From Apirhabdus apintestini (lineage in GTDB: Bacteria > Pseudomonadota > Gammaproteobacteria > Enterobacterales > Enterobacteriaceae): a stretch of DNA of 64,000 bases. The position numbers were made by a program, and so were the translations under genes. Of this stretch, positions 9,754 to 21,211 are shown in pieces; position 1 is the first letter of the stretch, and each line of letters starts with the position of its first letter. The stretch spans positions 22,810-86,809 of the forward strand of contig CP138908.1 in the NCBI GenBank assembly GCA_033977085.1. Direction: 5' to 3'. Below the pieces are notes generated by a model. The model did not search any database. It was not told the origin of the DNA and saw nothing but the letters and a program-made list of their open reading frames with translations.

Positions 9754-10898
9754 TTAATCGTTGATACCTGCGATACCGGCAAATATTTTCGCGCCGATAA
9801 GGATACAATCTTCGTTAACGATGAATGGATTCGAGTGTAAGGGATTATTGATCCCCATTGCATGGTTCCCACTACCTAAGAAGAAGAATGCTCCAGAAAC
9901 TTTTTCTATGAAATATGAGAAATCTTCAGAACCTACCATCGGTGGATAGTCAGTTAAAACGTTATTTTTTCCTAAAACACGGCTAGCAATTTCAATAACT
10001 TCTTGCGTATCTTCCCGGTGGTTATTAATTGCGGGGTATCCACGCAAATCGAGCGAAACCGTGAAGCCACGTCGGCGTGTTTCTTCAATCTCAGCAAGAA
10101 AGTTATCTTTGAGTGTTTTTTGTACCTGAATATCAAATGAACGTATAGAACCTTCTAGCGTGGCTGTACGAGCGAGAATATTGGGTGCTTCCCCAGCATT
10201 CAGCACACAGGTAGATATGAGAGCAGCTTTGTTTGGGTCAACGTGATCGGTGACAATGGCTTTGAAGTCATTGAGTAAACGAACCGATTCAGATAACGCA
10301 TCGAGGCCTAGATGTGGTGCTGAGGCATGAGCGCTTTTGCCTTCAATGGTTAATTTAAATTGGTCACCGTTAGAAGACATGATCCCTGGCCGAATAGCAA
10401 TTTTACCTGTATCGATTTGCGGATCGTTATGTAAACCAAAGACTTGAGATATACCCTCAAGACATCCGGAATCAATCATGCCTTTTGCGCCACCACGAAA
10501 CATCTCTTCGGAAGGTTGAAAAAGAAAACGTATGTTGGTGTGGAGCTTTTGTTTATTATTCGCAATCATCAACGCAGCGGTTAGAGCAATAGCCATGTGT
10601 AGGTCATGGCCACACAAATGAGCTGCGTTAGGTGTTTGAGAACACACAACTTCCCCTTCCTTTTCATTCGCCGGCAGCGCATCCATATCGGCTCTAAATG
10701 CTATCTTTGGAAAATCAGGAGATATATTGAGATCGGCTATAAACCCCGTTTCAAAGCAGGGGTGATCACATAACCGAGTTGTTCAAGTTGTTTTCTACAA
10801 TATTCACTGGTGACATATTCTTTTCTTCCCAGTTCTGGATGCATATGAAGAAAACGACGATGTTCTATCCCGATATTACGATAGTCGTGAGAATTCAT
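9754..10898 (-). pseudogene. M20 (M20D) amidohydrolase/aminoacylase (one frameshift)
   Basis: The family hydrolyses N-acyl or amide bonds (N-acetyl amino acids, hippurate, IAA conjugates) with two metal ions. Visible metal-site motifs are RADMDALPA, HLCGHDLHMAIA and QPSEEMFRGGA, with a C-terminal HSNPF. The start ATG at 10898 gives MNSHDYRNIGIEHRRFLHMH; a one-base indel near 10750 separates it from the frame that covers the rest. Corrected length is about 381 residues, normal for the family. Two membrane-protein genes lie just upstream on the same strand with gaps of 9 and 20 bases, so they probably import the substrate (inference). Confidence 0.82.
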
Positions 10899-10907
10899 AA
10901 AAACCTC

Positions 10908-11366
10908 TTAGATAATACCTTGAAAGTGAAGAATAACTTGTGCTACATATGCCGCGCCGAAGAATGCGGAAGTAAAGACAATCAATGAAATAATCACAAT
11001 TTTCCAACTCATTGATTTCAGCTTATCGAGGCTGTTACCAACAGAAAGTCCAGCAAAGGCAAGTAATGGCGTTGTAGTAGCAAGAAAATCAATTTTATTC
11101 GTATATTCCATAAACAAATTGTGTATAGGTGAATATGGAATACTCAATAACAACGAAATGACAGTAGCCCAAGCAAATGCAGGAAGGGGAAGTTTAGGTA
11201 GCCATGCCTTAATTTGCATTGAAAGAATAACAATCAAAAATATAATAATTGCACCGGGAAGAGCCGAAATAGGAGACATTCCTTTCCCAACCCACTGGGC
11301 AACCAACGTTAACAAAATACAAGGGATAATAATTTTAGTGTTATTTAAATGCTCTTGTAATGTCAT
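10908..11366 (-). CDS. Multi-pass membrane protein, partner of the amidohydrolase
   Basis: The 152-residue product has about four hydrophobic helices: PCILLTLVAQWVGK, ALPGAIIIFLIVILSM, a segment around AWATVISLLLSI, and IVIISLIVFTSAFFGAA. A Gly/Ala-rich segment LLAFAGLSVGNSLDKL precedes the last helix. It lies between another membrane protein gene and the M20 hydrolase in one probable operon, which suggests a two-subunit transporter for an acylated amino-acid-like compound. I do not recognise the family with confidence. Confidence 0.6.
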   Translation of the reverse strand: MTLQEHLNNTKIIIPCILLTLVAQWVGKGMSPISALPGAIIIFLIVILSMQIKAWLPKLPLPAFAWATVISLLLSIPYSPIHNLFMEYTNKIDFLATTTPLLAFAGLSVGNSLDKLKSMSWKIVIISLIVFTSAFFGAAYVAQVILHFQGII

Positions 11367-11386
11367 AGTGAAACCTATTAATGTTA

Positions 11387-12030
11387 TTATTTTTTATGAG
11401 GTAAAATTCGATAGAGAAAATTGCTGAGGGGTAAAGCCAAGAAAATCAGTGCATACATTCCTGTAAACGCAGCCAACATATTACTGGTCGCAGCAAATGC
11501 TAATATTTGCCCAGACATATCAGGAACGGCAGCTGACAATGACGCTGAAGCAGCTGCCATCATACTTCCTGATCCTAAGCCACAAGCGACAGCAAGCGAG
11601 AGTGGATGTAGCCCTAGATGCAAACCTAAAGGGCTTATTATGCCAAAGTAAACTGTACCAATAACGCTCCCAATCAAATAGGTACCCAAGACGCCTGTAC
11701 CTTCTGGGCTTTCTATACCATATTTTTCGCCAATTACACCAAGAGAAGGCTCTCTAGAAATACTCGAACATGCACCAATGCACTCTCGTTTCATTCCTAA
11801 TAGAAGGGCGACAGGAATCGCAATGAAGACAGAAGCAAGGTTACCAATTTCTTGTAAAATGAGAGCCGGGCCAGCATTAATAACTTCTTTAATATTAGGG
11901 CCAACTAATGTTCCGTACTTAACCCCCAGAGGCAGCAGTGCAATCATAACAATATTACCGGTCATACTGATTTCTTTTTGCTAATGAACTCTCCTAGCCA
12001 CTTAACTCTTTTACCTAAAATATCTGGAGT
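11387..12030 (-). pseudogene. Membrane transporter-like protein, N-terminally truncated
   Basis: The frame from 11965 (MTGNIVMIALLPLGVKYG) is very hydrophobic, with Gly/Ala/Ser-rich pore-like blocks such as GLGSGSMMAAASASLSA, and resembles DUF3100-type membrane proteins (weak recollection). Upstream, an overlapping frame ending at 11962 reads DILGKRVKWLGEFISKK and would join in frame if one base in the A-run at 11970-11975 were corrected. That upstream part ends at the Tn3 tnpA fragment near 12030, so the true N-terminus was probably lost there. First gene of the amidohydrolase operon. Confidence 0.5.
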
Positions 12031-13375
12031 GATGGCGACGCGCACCGATAAAGGTATTCTCCTGGCCGAAGAGTTACTGGTCTGGCTCCGGCAGAACAAC
12101 GTGATAATTCCCGCAATTGATGTCGTGGAGCGTACCTGTGCGGAGGCCATGGCTGGCGGAGATAAAATCGTATTTCAGACTCTGAATGCCCCGTTAACTC
12201 CGGCGCACAGGGATGCTCTGGATCGTTTACTTGAGTCATCAGACAATCAGCCTTCCAGGCTGACATGGCTTCTGCAACCGCCGGGTAAAATCAATGGTAA
12301 GAACGTGCTGCAACATCTTGATCGGCTCAGCAGCATTGAATCGCTGGCATTACCTGAAGGTATAGATCGTACCATTCATCAGAACCGGTTGCTGAAACTG
12401 GCGCGGGAAGGCCGAAAGATGAGTAGCCGGGATTTGACCCGATTTTCAGCAGCCCGCCGTCATGCGATCCTGGTCTGCGTGCTGGAGGAAGCCAGAGCCA
12501 CACTGACAGACGAAGTGATTGAGCTGCATGAGCGAATGCTGAACAGCCTTTTCAGCAAAGCCAAAAGAACACAGGCTGAGCGCCTTCAGCAGACCGGAAA
12601 GCTGATCCAGTCCAAACTGAGGCAGTACATCGATGTTGGTCAGGCGCTGTCTGATGCCCGAGACTCCGGTGGCGATCCATGGCTCGCAATAGAAAACATA
12701 CTCCCGTGGCCTGAATTTGTCGCCAGTCTGGAGGAAACACGCCATCTCGCCAGAAAAAATAATTTTGACCCACTGCATATTATTACTGAGAAATACAGCA
12801 CATTACGAAAATATGCCCCGCGCATGTTGTCCGCTTTACAGTTAGTCGCAACCCCGGCAGCACAGCCTCTGGCTGATGCGCTGGTTGTGATCAAGGATAT
12901 GTACCGGAAGCAGTCACGTAAAGTTCCGGCGACTGCGCCGCTTGAGTTTGTCCCTGAAAGCTGGCGCAAGGTGGTGATTACACCTGCGGGTATTGACCGG
13001 CAGTATTATGAATTTTGTGCGCTCAGCGAACTTAAGGGAGCGTTGCGCTCCGGGGATATCTGGGTTAAAGGCTCACGCCGCTACAAAAATTTTGATGATT
13101 ACCTCATTCCCGAAAAGGACTTTGACAAACTCACACCGGCGCTGCCCCTGCCCGTATCAGCTGATTATCATGCGTACATTACCAGCCGTATGACCCTGCT
13201 TCAGTCCAGACTTGAAGAGGTCAATGCCATGGCTGCCCTTGGTGAGCTGCCCGATGTGGAAATATCTGACAAGGGCGTAAAAGTCTCTCCGCTGGATATC
13301 GATACCACAGACCGTCAGTATCCTGTTCATCAGTCGCACCTGCCTCCATGCAGGCAGGTGATTGTGCAAAAGTAG
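12027..13375 (+). pseudogene. tnpA: Tn3-family transposase TnpA, internal fragment
   Basis: The frame is intact but lacks both ends of a ~1000-residue Tn3-family transposase. It starts in the middle of the N-terminal DNA-binding region (MATRTDKGILLAEELLVWLR) and ends after DTTDRQYPVHQS, before the catalytic DDE domain. No terminal inverted repeat is visible next to it. Its left edge joins AT-rich DNA of the amidohydrolase operon near 12030. The exact edges cannot be set from this window; it is a remnant, not a mobile unit. Confidence 0.8.
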
Positions 13376-13408
13376 CCGTACCTTTTTATTGTAAACATAA
13401 AACCATTT

Positions 13409-13442
13409 ACTTACGCGTATGTGTTATAGATAATGCGTAAGT
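13409..13442. repeat. 8-bp inverted repeat at the edge of the Tn3 remnant
   Basis: acttacgc (13409-13416) and gcgtaagt (13435-13442) are perfect inverted copies separated by 18 bases, just past the end of the tnpA fragment and before the next gene. It could be an operator or a resolvase/res-type subsite left by the transposon. Confidence 0.4.
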
Positions 13443-13462
13443 TAATAATGTTATGTTGGGGT

Positions 13463-14659
13463 ATGGTTATGTTTCGAGCAAATGAAGAAGCTGAAAAACT
13501 CAAAGCTGAGGCAATCAATTACTTTCTTATTAAAGAGATCGCACCATGGCGAAAGGATAATATCGACGCTATCTCTGAAACTGACAGGAAACGAGCTGAG
13601 GATGCTTTAAGCGTTATTTGCACGAAACTTGGGCCTGTAGTGTCTTCTTATCCTGAATGGCATCCAGTTATAGCGCTTGGCCGTGATAAGTCGATACCCT
13701 GTTACAGGGACACGCAGACGACGCCATCATTTCCGCGCCTTGATCATACGCGTTATATGGCTAACGGTATTATTACATGCCCCTATGGGGATACTGATGA
13801 GCTAATCGCTGCTGTAAAGCGTTCCTACTGGGATTTAATGCAATATCTGAGCAGTGATGACATGCGTTTTAGTAGCCTTTCCGGATGGTTGCGTATGGCA
13901 TCGGACTCCATCGAGTTGCGGGCTTCTTATATCACTGACGAACTCATTACCGCGTTTAAAAATAGTGATTTTGACTACGATGGGAGCGATGTTCTTTCTG
14001 ATGTATCGGGCTTGATCCCTCTGTATGCGAATACAGCAAAACCAGTGCTAATCTGGTGGAGCTGGAATAATCATGCCCTTGAATCTGATGGCACGATACC
14101 TCCTGCGGTGGCGGTTCCTTTAATGTTGTCCAGGACGCTGGCGGATCTGTCATATGCCCAGTTGTCAGAGTCATGGGAAAATATGCGTTACCTGCTTCTC
14201 GGGTCTCCTCATGGGGCAAGGTCGTCGCTACTTCTGAACCAGCTAACGGTTAAGCAGTTACGCACAATGTTTAATGGATTAATGGATTCCGGGGCTTTTG
14301 GGCCGAAAAAGGATGAAGGACAAGCCGCTTTTTTGAGTTTCGGGTGTTCAGTACCTCAACAACCAGGAGAATATATGGATTCTTTAACGAAATTTGCTCT
14401 GGATATTTTACGTGACCGAAACTTTTCCCGGCTGGATGAGGAGGTCAGGGAAGAAGTGCTGTCCCTGTTTATTGATGATCAGCGTAAACCATCAAAAGAG
14501 GGGCGGAGAACGCTGGCACTTAATGCTGGCCTGCTGGCAAAGCAAATGGGAGAGCCACGACTGGAGGTGCTTTCAATGGATGTACTTATGGCCTGTGACA
14601 AAGCGGAAGTACGTGAGGTTCTGGCACAAATTACAGACATTCTTCAGGGACAGGCTTAG
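13463..14659 (+). CDS. Hypothetical plasmid protein (~398 aa)
   Basis: A long intact frame. I prefer the start at 13463 (MVMFRANEEAEKLKAEAI) because the upstream ATG at 13433 lies inside an inverted repeat. The protein is soluble-looking, acidic, with no signal peptide, membrane segment or motif I know; Trp-rich block PVLIWWSWNNHALE is notable. It is followed by three further plus-strand genes of unknown function. Being intact among many frame-broken neighbours supports its being a real gene. Confidence 0.65.
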   Translation: MVMFRANEEAEKLKAEAINYFLIKEIAPWRKDNIDAISETDRKRAEDALSVICTKLGPVVSSYPEWHPVIALGRDKSIPCYRDTQTTPSFPRLDHTRYMANGIITCPYGDTDELIAAVKRSYWDLMQYLSSDDMRFSSLSGWLRMASDSIELRASYITDELITAFKNSDFDYDGSDVLSDVSGLIPLYANTAKPVLIWWSWNNHALESDGTIPPAVAVPLMLSRTLADLSYAQLSESWENMRYLLLGSPHGARSSLLLNQLTVKQLRTMFNGLMDSGAFGPKKDEGQAAFLSFGCSVPQQPGEYMDSLTKFALDILRDRNFSRLDEEVREEVLSLFIDDQRKPSKEGRRTLALNAGLLAKQMGEPRLEVLSMDVLMACDKAEVREVLAQITDILQGQA

Positions 14660-14747
14660 CATTATTGCCTGAGCGAACGTTTTCCCGTTACTGTATTGCT
14701 GTGAAGGGATGGCTGACAGCCCTTATTAATCAAAAGGAAAGGTAATC

Positions 14748-15146
14748 ATGAAAAAATCACTGCTTATTCTGGGCGTTCTGTCGCTTTCCATCAGCGGAAT
14801 CTCTCAGGCTGCAGGTCAGATGAATGAAAAGGCTCTGCGGGAAAAGGCTGCTTTTGCGCTGGGGGTGACCCAGGATCGTGTCACGCTTGAACAATCTGAT
14901 CGTACTCCTGAACCCAACAGTTATTTTTTTAATGCCCGTTATCAGGGAAACTGTATCAGTGTTACGTTGGCACCATTCAGCAGCAGATCATGTCTGACGC
15001 CGTCTGTCGTCCAACCGATGGTTCAGATTTACCCCGTTAATGCAGGGAAGTCGGATGGCACCATCGCCAGAACAGCAAAAATTGCGACTGCCCCCGAACG
15101 TTCAGGTTCGCCGCCGGGGAAACACATACGTTATTTGTTATTGTAA
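14748..15146 (+). CDS. Small exported protein of unknown function
   Basis: A good ribosome-binding site (aaaggaaagg) precedes ATG. The signal peptide MKKSLLILGVLSLSISG ends at SQAAG, with likely cleavage after AQA/AA. The mature part includes ALGVTQDRVTLEQ and two cysteines (NCISV and SRSCL) that could form a disulfide. The last ~40 residues overlap the next gene in another frame and look low-complexity, so the true end may be earlier. Location between two unknown plasmid genes. Confidence 0.55.
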   Translation: MKKSLLILGVLSLSISGISQAAGQMNEKALREKAAFALGVTQDRVTLEQSDRTPEPNSYFFNARYQGNCISVTLAPFSSRSCLTPSVVQPMVQIYPVNAGKSDGTIARTAKIATAPERSGSPPGKHIRYLLL

Positions 15147-15645
15147 CAATGAGGTGGGTGGTGTGGTTGTCACCGAAACCCCATCCGGCGACACGCAGCT
15201 GCGCCCGTACGTTAAAGACCCTGTGGAACTGAACAAAGATATTGTGGCGCTGGTTGCTCAACAGATGGCTGATGCGTTGATTGAGCATGCCGGCAGGCAA
15301 CCTGATGGTACCATTCCTTCACCACCGGCTCCCATTCCCGGCACGAAGCTCCTTGAGAACACCATGTTCCCCTGCTCCCGCTGCGGGCGAATTACTGCCC
15401 GGCTGGTTTTTGCCCCGGAGTGCGCGTCTGAGGCTGATATGCTCTCTCTGGGTGAACGTCTCCGGAATGACGTCAGGTATGCCCCCTACCCGGTCTGGCT
15501 GATTGGTGCGCCGGACAGTGAGGACGATAGCGTTGCCCGGCATCTGACGCTGCTGCTGGCACCGGTCAGGGGCGAGGTATATCGGGAACATCCCGACAAG
15601 ATGAACAGCCGACTGATGGAACTGGATGATAAACATCATTGCTGA
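15055..15645 (+). CDS. Hypothetical protein with CxxC knuckle
   Basis: The start at ATG 15055 (MAPSPEQQKLRLPPNVQVRR) follows a gggaag ribosome-binding site; an in-frame ATG at 15040 is an alternative. The middle contains FPCSRCGRITARLVF, a CxxC motif that may bind zinc, and the C-terminus ends in DDKHHC. No signal peptide. Family unknown. It forms part of the plus-strand run 13463-16252. Confidence 0.55.
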   Translation: MAPSPEQQKLRLPPNVQVRRRGNTYVICYCNNEVGGVVVTETPSGDTQLRPYVKDPVELNKDIVALVAQQMADALIEHAGRQPDGTIPSPPAPIPGTKLLENTMFPCSRCGRITARLVFAPECASEADMLSLGERLRNDVRYAPYPVWLIGAPDSEDDSVARHLTLLLAPVRGEVYREHPDKMNSRLMELDDKHHC

Positions 15646-15671
15646 AGGACAGCCCCCGGGCTGGTGATGAT

Positions 15672-16252
15672 ATGAGAAATATGGAAAAAACGGGTCACCT
15701 GGCATGGTGTGCTCTTATCGCCCTGCTGACAGCCAGGAAGATGGCCTGGTTGAGTCTGAGTCGCAGGAAAACCTGTTTATCACCCGGTGGTTTGCGCAGG
15801 TGAAAAAACAGCGCCGTTTTTCACGTGACGTGGCCACCGATGTTGACTGGATCCTCAACCAGGGCCGTACGCTCGGCGTTCGTGCGCGGCTGCGCCATAA
15901 GCTGGATTATCTCTGGCGTAGCTGCACCGGCGAACTGTCTGAGCAGAACGACCTTTTTCGCCTGACCTACGCACTGGAGCTGGCGAAGCAGTACGACTGG
16001 GGGTATCACGTCCTCAGCGACAGTGAGTGGAGCGGTCGAAATAAGATTCTGCCATCGGCATCGGTGAACAGTATCTGTCTGCTGAAAAGCGCGCTGGATA
16101 TCGGTTTTAATGATGACGGGACGCAGGTGCTACCTGTGCCTGCGAGAATTGGCGGGCGCGCCGAGGGGCTTAATGCGCTGCTGAAAAGCTGTGGCTGGGA
16201 GGCCGTCAGTAATGACGATCACTGGAAACTGGTGACCATCAGCGCTGGTTGA
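15672..16252 (+). pseudogene. Hypothetical protein, member of the three-copy family (frameshifted)
   Basis: The ATG at 15672 opens MRNMEKTGHLAWCALIALLTAR; a shift near 15735 leads to the frame EDGLVESESQENLFITRWFAQVKK that runs to 16252. The corrected protein is about 192 residues. Its N-terminal third (GHLAWCALIALLTAREDG ... FITRWFAQ ... FSRDVATDVDWIL) aligns with products at 3707-4201 and 46994-47213. The C-terminal part is longer than in the others. Function unknown. Confidence 0.5.
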
Positions 16253-16660
16253 CCAGCAAAGAACGGGTCGCGTGAATGCAACTCTTAAGGGGGCAGCTTG
16301 GATATCGATAATTATTTTACGCTAAGGCTGTTTTTTAAGCTAATCTTGCTCGTCTATCTTGAACATCTTCACAGCGCATAACTTGTTTCTTTGTGTGCAC
16401 TGTGCGTACCTGATAGAACTACATCTTCTTACTCAAGTAATTACTCCTAACTTCCGACAAGATGTACTATCTTCTTCAGAAAGTCCTTGCGGCAGTAAGA
16501 ACTACATTACTTGACTTATCTACGTCAGATAATAGAATACTAATAACGGATGGTTACAGGGGTTCAGCAATGAATCGCATCCCGCAGCCGGAAACGGTTC
16601 GACCAGTTCGAAGCAAATGCGACCTGCCCTGTTTAGTCTTGATTATCTAATCAAACTAAA
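16253..16660. other. Intergenic region, nothing recognised
   Basis: About 400 bases between convergent transcription units. No frame with a credible start and no repeat was seen. Confidence 0.5.
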
Positions 16661-16667
16661 TGGCTGA

Positions 16668-16685
16668 GGCCCCCGAAAGGGGGCC
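16668..16685. terminator. GC-rich stem-loop ending the defence operon
   Basis: ggccccc-gaaa-gggggcc is a perfect 7-bp stem with a GAAA tetraloop, 10 bases past the corrected stop (16695) of the minus-strand gene. The following minus-strand bases are not a long T-run, so termination strength is uncertain. Confidence 0.55.
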
Positions 16686-16694
16686 GCCACTTTC

Positions 16695-17257
16695 TCACCT
16701 GTTGTTAACTTCCTTCGGTCGTCCACTGTTTCTTGGCTTTTTGCCGTATCCACAGCAACCTTAAATAAGCTAACTGGCTTTTGCGGGATAGGCTCGCCCG
16801 GTGCACCAGGTCCAGTACGAGCAAAAAATGCCGAAAGAACGTGTATACGCATCAAACGGTTCTCTTTGAAGAATGCAACGCAGATCTTGTATGGCTCAAG
16901 CTGGTTCGTAGCACTATTCATCATCTGAAGCGTGAAATACTTTTCTTCAGTGGTCTGATAGAGCATCAACGATGGAAGGTTGGGCAGAATGTGTTGCAGT
17001 TGCTTTGATGCTTCATACCGTTCAAGACAAACGGAGATCGACTCTCTCGCATCTTGATATTTAAAGGGGATGTTGTAAGGCGTACCGTCTTTAGTGAAGC
17101 AGTGCATGCCATAAGTTACGACAAACTTAAAATCTTGCGTCTTACCTTTGTAGGTAATCTCATGTGCATTCAAATGTGACAAAGAGTAACTCTGGCCGTT
17201 GTGAGTAAACGGCGCCCATTCCTGCACAGATTCAATATGGTACTTAGCCACTGTCAT
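16695..17257 (-). pseudogene. Hypothetical third gene of the defence operon (~188 aa)
   Basis: Starts at ATG 17257 overlapping the end of the 45-aa gene. As read, the frame runs through the terminator hairpin to 16643, which is implausible. One extra A in the run at about 16737-16741 gives a basic tail KKPRNSGRPKEVNNR and a TGA at 16695-16697, just before the hairpin. The protein (MTVAKYHIESVQEWAPF) has no recognised domain, signal or membrane segment. Tight coupling to the nuclease gene suggests a regulator, sensor or immunity part of one system (inference). Confidence 0.6.
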
Positions 17258-17381
17258 CCCCAGCTATTTTTTTGAATTCTACCATAGTTTTTATCCGCTC
17301 AAGCTGAAGTGCTAATGCTGCAAGGTGTGGAGCTGTAATCCCACCAGTTACGCTGATTGTAGACAGGACAGGAAGCATCAT
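17244..17381 (-). CDS. 45-aa protein coupled to the restriction-nuclease gene
   Basis: MMLPVLSTISVTGGITAPHL followed by a Leu-rich helix LAALALQLERIKTMVEF and ending AGDDSG. Its ATG overlaps the TGA of the nuclease gene (ATGA at 17381-17378), and its own TAA overlaps the start of the next gene, so all three are translationally coupled. A conserved overlap on both sides argues that this tiny frame is real. It could be a regulatory subunit. Confidence 0.6.
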   Translation of the reverse strand: MMLPVLSTISVTGGITAPHLAALALQLERIKTMVEFKKIAGDDSG

Positions 17382-18103
17382 TTGCTTATGTTTGGATAAA
17401 TTTCGTCTATCTTGATATATAAGTTGCCAGTTTCGGCTGCCCGTCTGATTTTTTCTTCCATCAACATTCTGAAACTGATGTTATTTTTTAACATGAGAAC
17501 AAGATCATAACCGCTGACACAGATGACCTTCTTTCCCCTCCCCATGCATCCAGACCACTTTTTGTAAATCCAGCCCAACTGATAAATACGCCGCGAGCCC
17601 ATGAAATTTTCTGATCCAGCTTGCCATGAAATGCATGGAGATCAGCGTTTCCTGTTTTAGTGCTATGCCACTTTGCTTCCACAAGATAGGTTTCATTATT
17701 TAACAGAAAACTGCCGTCAATCTGTTCGCCCTTCAACCTGAATGCGCCTTTAGGGGAAAGATAGAAAGCGGTAAATAGTTCGTTAAGCCATAATTCAAAG
17801 CTGTGACCCCGTTGGTGAGGCGGTTGGTTATGGAGGGTTTCCGTGCCTTTAAGAAAATAATTATTATCGATGCCGGTGGGGACGATCAATGCGGGTGTCT
17901 TGCCGGCTGCTGTAAGACTGTCTGCCCCTGAATTTTGGATATCAATCTACCGTAGACAGCATCATCCTGAGCAGTGATCACGTTGTCAGGCATTGTTTTC
18001 CTGTGTTCCCAGAGTCGAGTGTTACCAACGGTGCAAAACTGATCCACCCCAGCGGTTGAAAACTGATCCAGGGTTAATCTGCTCCTCTGAATACAGGGAG
18101 CTT

Positions 18104-19121
<1,018 letters not shown>

Positions 19122-19125
<4 letters not shown>

Positions 19126-19904
19126 TGGTCGAACTACAACATCAACGGCTGATGGTGCTTGCTGAACAGCTCCAGCTGGACAGCCTTATCGGCGCGGCGC
19201 CGGCACTGTCGCAACAGGCAGTGGATCAGGAATGGAGCTATATGGACTTCCTGGAGCACCTGCTACATGAGGAGAAACTGGCCCGGCATCAGCGTAAACA
19301 GGCGATGTACACGCGGATGGCAGCCTTCCCGGCGGTGAAGACGTTCGAGGAATACGACTTCACCTTCGCCACCGGCGCACCTCAGAAGCAAATCCAGTCG
19401 CTGCGTTCCCTGAGCTTCATCGAACGTAACGAAAACATCGTGTTGCTGGGCCCCTCGGGCGTGGGGAAAACACATCTGGCGATAGCCATGGGCTACGAGG
19501 CAGTACGGGCGGGCATCAAGGTTCGCTTCACAACAGCAGCGGACCTGCTGTTACAGCTGTCGACTTCCCAGCGTCAGGGGCGTTACAAAACGACACTCAA
19601 TCGCGGTGTCATGGCCCCCAAACTGCTCATCATCGACGAAATAGGCTATCTGCCGTTCAGCCAGGAAGAGGCAAAGCTGTTCTTCCAGGTCATTGCCAAA
19701 CGTTACGAAAAGAGCGCGATGATCCTGACCTCTAACCTGCCGTTCGGGCAGTGGGACCAGACGTTCGCGGGTGATGCAGCCCTGACATCGGCAATGCTGG
19801 ACCGGATCTTACATCACTCACACGTAGTCCAGATAAAAGGAGAGAGCTATCGACTGAAGCAGAAACGAAAGGCCGGGGTTATAGCGGAAGCTAATCCTGA
19901 GTAA
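19122..19904 (+). CDS. istB: IstB ATP-binding helper, copy B (intact)
   Basis: An intact 260-residue IstB. Walker A GPSGVGKTH near residues 109-117, Walker B LLIIDEIGYLPF near 173-184. ATG overlaps the corrected istA stop by ATGA, the usual IS21 arrangement. This copy and copy C could supply IstB in trans to the broken ones. Confidence 0.95.
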
Positions 19905-20203
19905 GCAAGGTGGATCAATATTAGACCGTTGGTGGTGACGGTAAGTGGATCACTTTTTACCCGTTGTTGACATCGAGTGACCACTCTAAGAACTGTTTCC
20001 CTGTCATCTTGCTTCAAAAGGCAACGCAACCGCTTCATTTTTGAGTCGCCATCTTTCCGATAGATGTCGTTGTCTATATCGATTGACGAGCTCAGATTCG
20101 AAAAACTCGCGCATTGATTTGTTTGTGAAATTCAGAACATAGCCTGCATTATGTGGGTCTTCAAAAAGCTGGTTTATATTTTTGATATCACTTTCTGTAA
20201 ATT

Positions 20204-20854
20204 TCATTCTTTATTACCGTAAATTGTAGCCTGCCCAGTCTGACTGTTTTTACAAACCCGAATAACAGTCATTTTGGAAACGCCTGCAAGACGCGCTGTC
20301 TCATTTAATGATTTACCGTTCAATAAACGTAATGTCCTTATAAGTTCATGCTTGGCCATGTCCGGCTGTCTCCCTGCATACTTACCCTCAAGCCTGGCCT
20401 TTTCAATGCCCTCTTTCTGGCGCCTTCGACGATCCTCATAGTCTTTGCGTGCTATAGCTGCAAGCATATCGAGCATCATCCCATTTACAGCCCTGAGCAT
20501 GCTGCGTGTAAAGTTGTCTGAAGCAGCATGGGTAAGCGCTATATGGCTAGTTGGGAGATCTAGACTGATAACCGAAAGTTCTTTTTCAATTATCCGCCGT
20601 TTAAGTGTATCCCAGTCGGCATCACTCAGACGTGAAAGACGATCTACCTGCTCAATCAGAATTACATCACCTGATTCCATATCAGACAGCATCCGATTAA
20701 GTTCCGGACGGTCGAGCGATGCTCCAGATGCGTTTTCAACATACCAGCCAGCTATGCGTTGCCCATGATGAGCAGCAAACTCCTTCAGTCTGGTTTTTGC
20801 TCGAAGTGCATCCTGCTCAATTGTTGACGCGCGAAGATACGCATAAATGTACAT
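20204..20854 (-). CDS. Serine recombinase (resolvase family)
   Basis: 216 residues. The N-terminal catalytic domain starts MYIYAYLRASTIEQDA with the nucleophile Ser in RAST, followed by DRPELNRMLSDMESGDVI and the EQVDRLSRL block; the C-terminal HTH is LNETARLAGVSKMTVIRV. It resembles plasmid resolvases that resolve multimers or drive site-specific inversion. Two related motifs, aagtggtatcat and aaatggtatctt, upstream (20876-20926) could be crossover subsites. Its stop overlaps the start of the AbiJ-N/nuclease gene (ATGA), so the two are co-translated. Confidence 0.85.
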   Translation of the reverse strand: MYIYAYLRASTIEQDALRAKTRLKEFAAHHGQRIAGWYVENASGASLDRPELNRMLSDMESGDVILIEQVDRLSRLSDADWDTLKRRIIEKELSVISLDLPTSHIALTHAASDNFTRSMLRAVNGMMLDMLAAIARKDYEDRRRRQKEGIEKARLEGKYAGRQPDMAKHELIRTLRLLNGKSLNETARLAGVSKMTVIRVCKNSQTGQATIYGNKE

Positions 20855-21211
20855 TTTATCGCCTGTGGTTGCTTTTAAGTGGTATCATAATTGTGGGTAA
20901 CATTTAAATGGTATCTTAGCAGGGTTTTAGATTCTAAGTCGCTAGCATCTTTTGGGGATACCCCAATGTGACAGGCTGACGCGCCCGCCAGGCTTACCCA
21001 ACCTCTCGCCTGCCCAGATGTAAGCTCTGAACAGACTCACGGTTTTATCTTTGTGTACAGCCTCTGTTGTTTTTTTGATCTACGTGATAGATGCTAACGT
21101 ACAATAATTTAATGTCGTATCATTATATGTTGTACGTTATTATTTATTGTGTACAATAGCGTGAGCTTCTACACCATCAATGTGCAAGGATTCCATCTTG
21201 AGGGGACAACA
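20855..21211. promoter_or_regulatory. Divergent control region of resolvase and parA
   Basis: No gene. The part next to parA is AT-rich and holds inverted repeats: cgtacaa (21099-) with ttgtacg (to about 21137), and the near-palindrome tattgtgtacaata. P1-type ParA represses its own promoter by binding such a repeat, so this is a candidate parOP operator. The ribosome-binding site aggggac precedes ATG 21212. Confidence 0.5.

Noticed and set aside
16462..16650. A 62-residue plus-strand frame in the gap before the defence operon
   Set aside because: No ribosome-binding site, no conserved pattern, and it runs into the terminator region.
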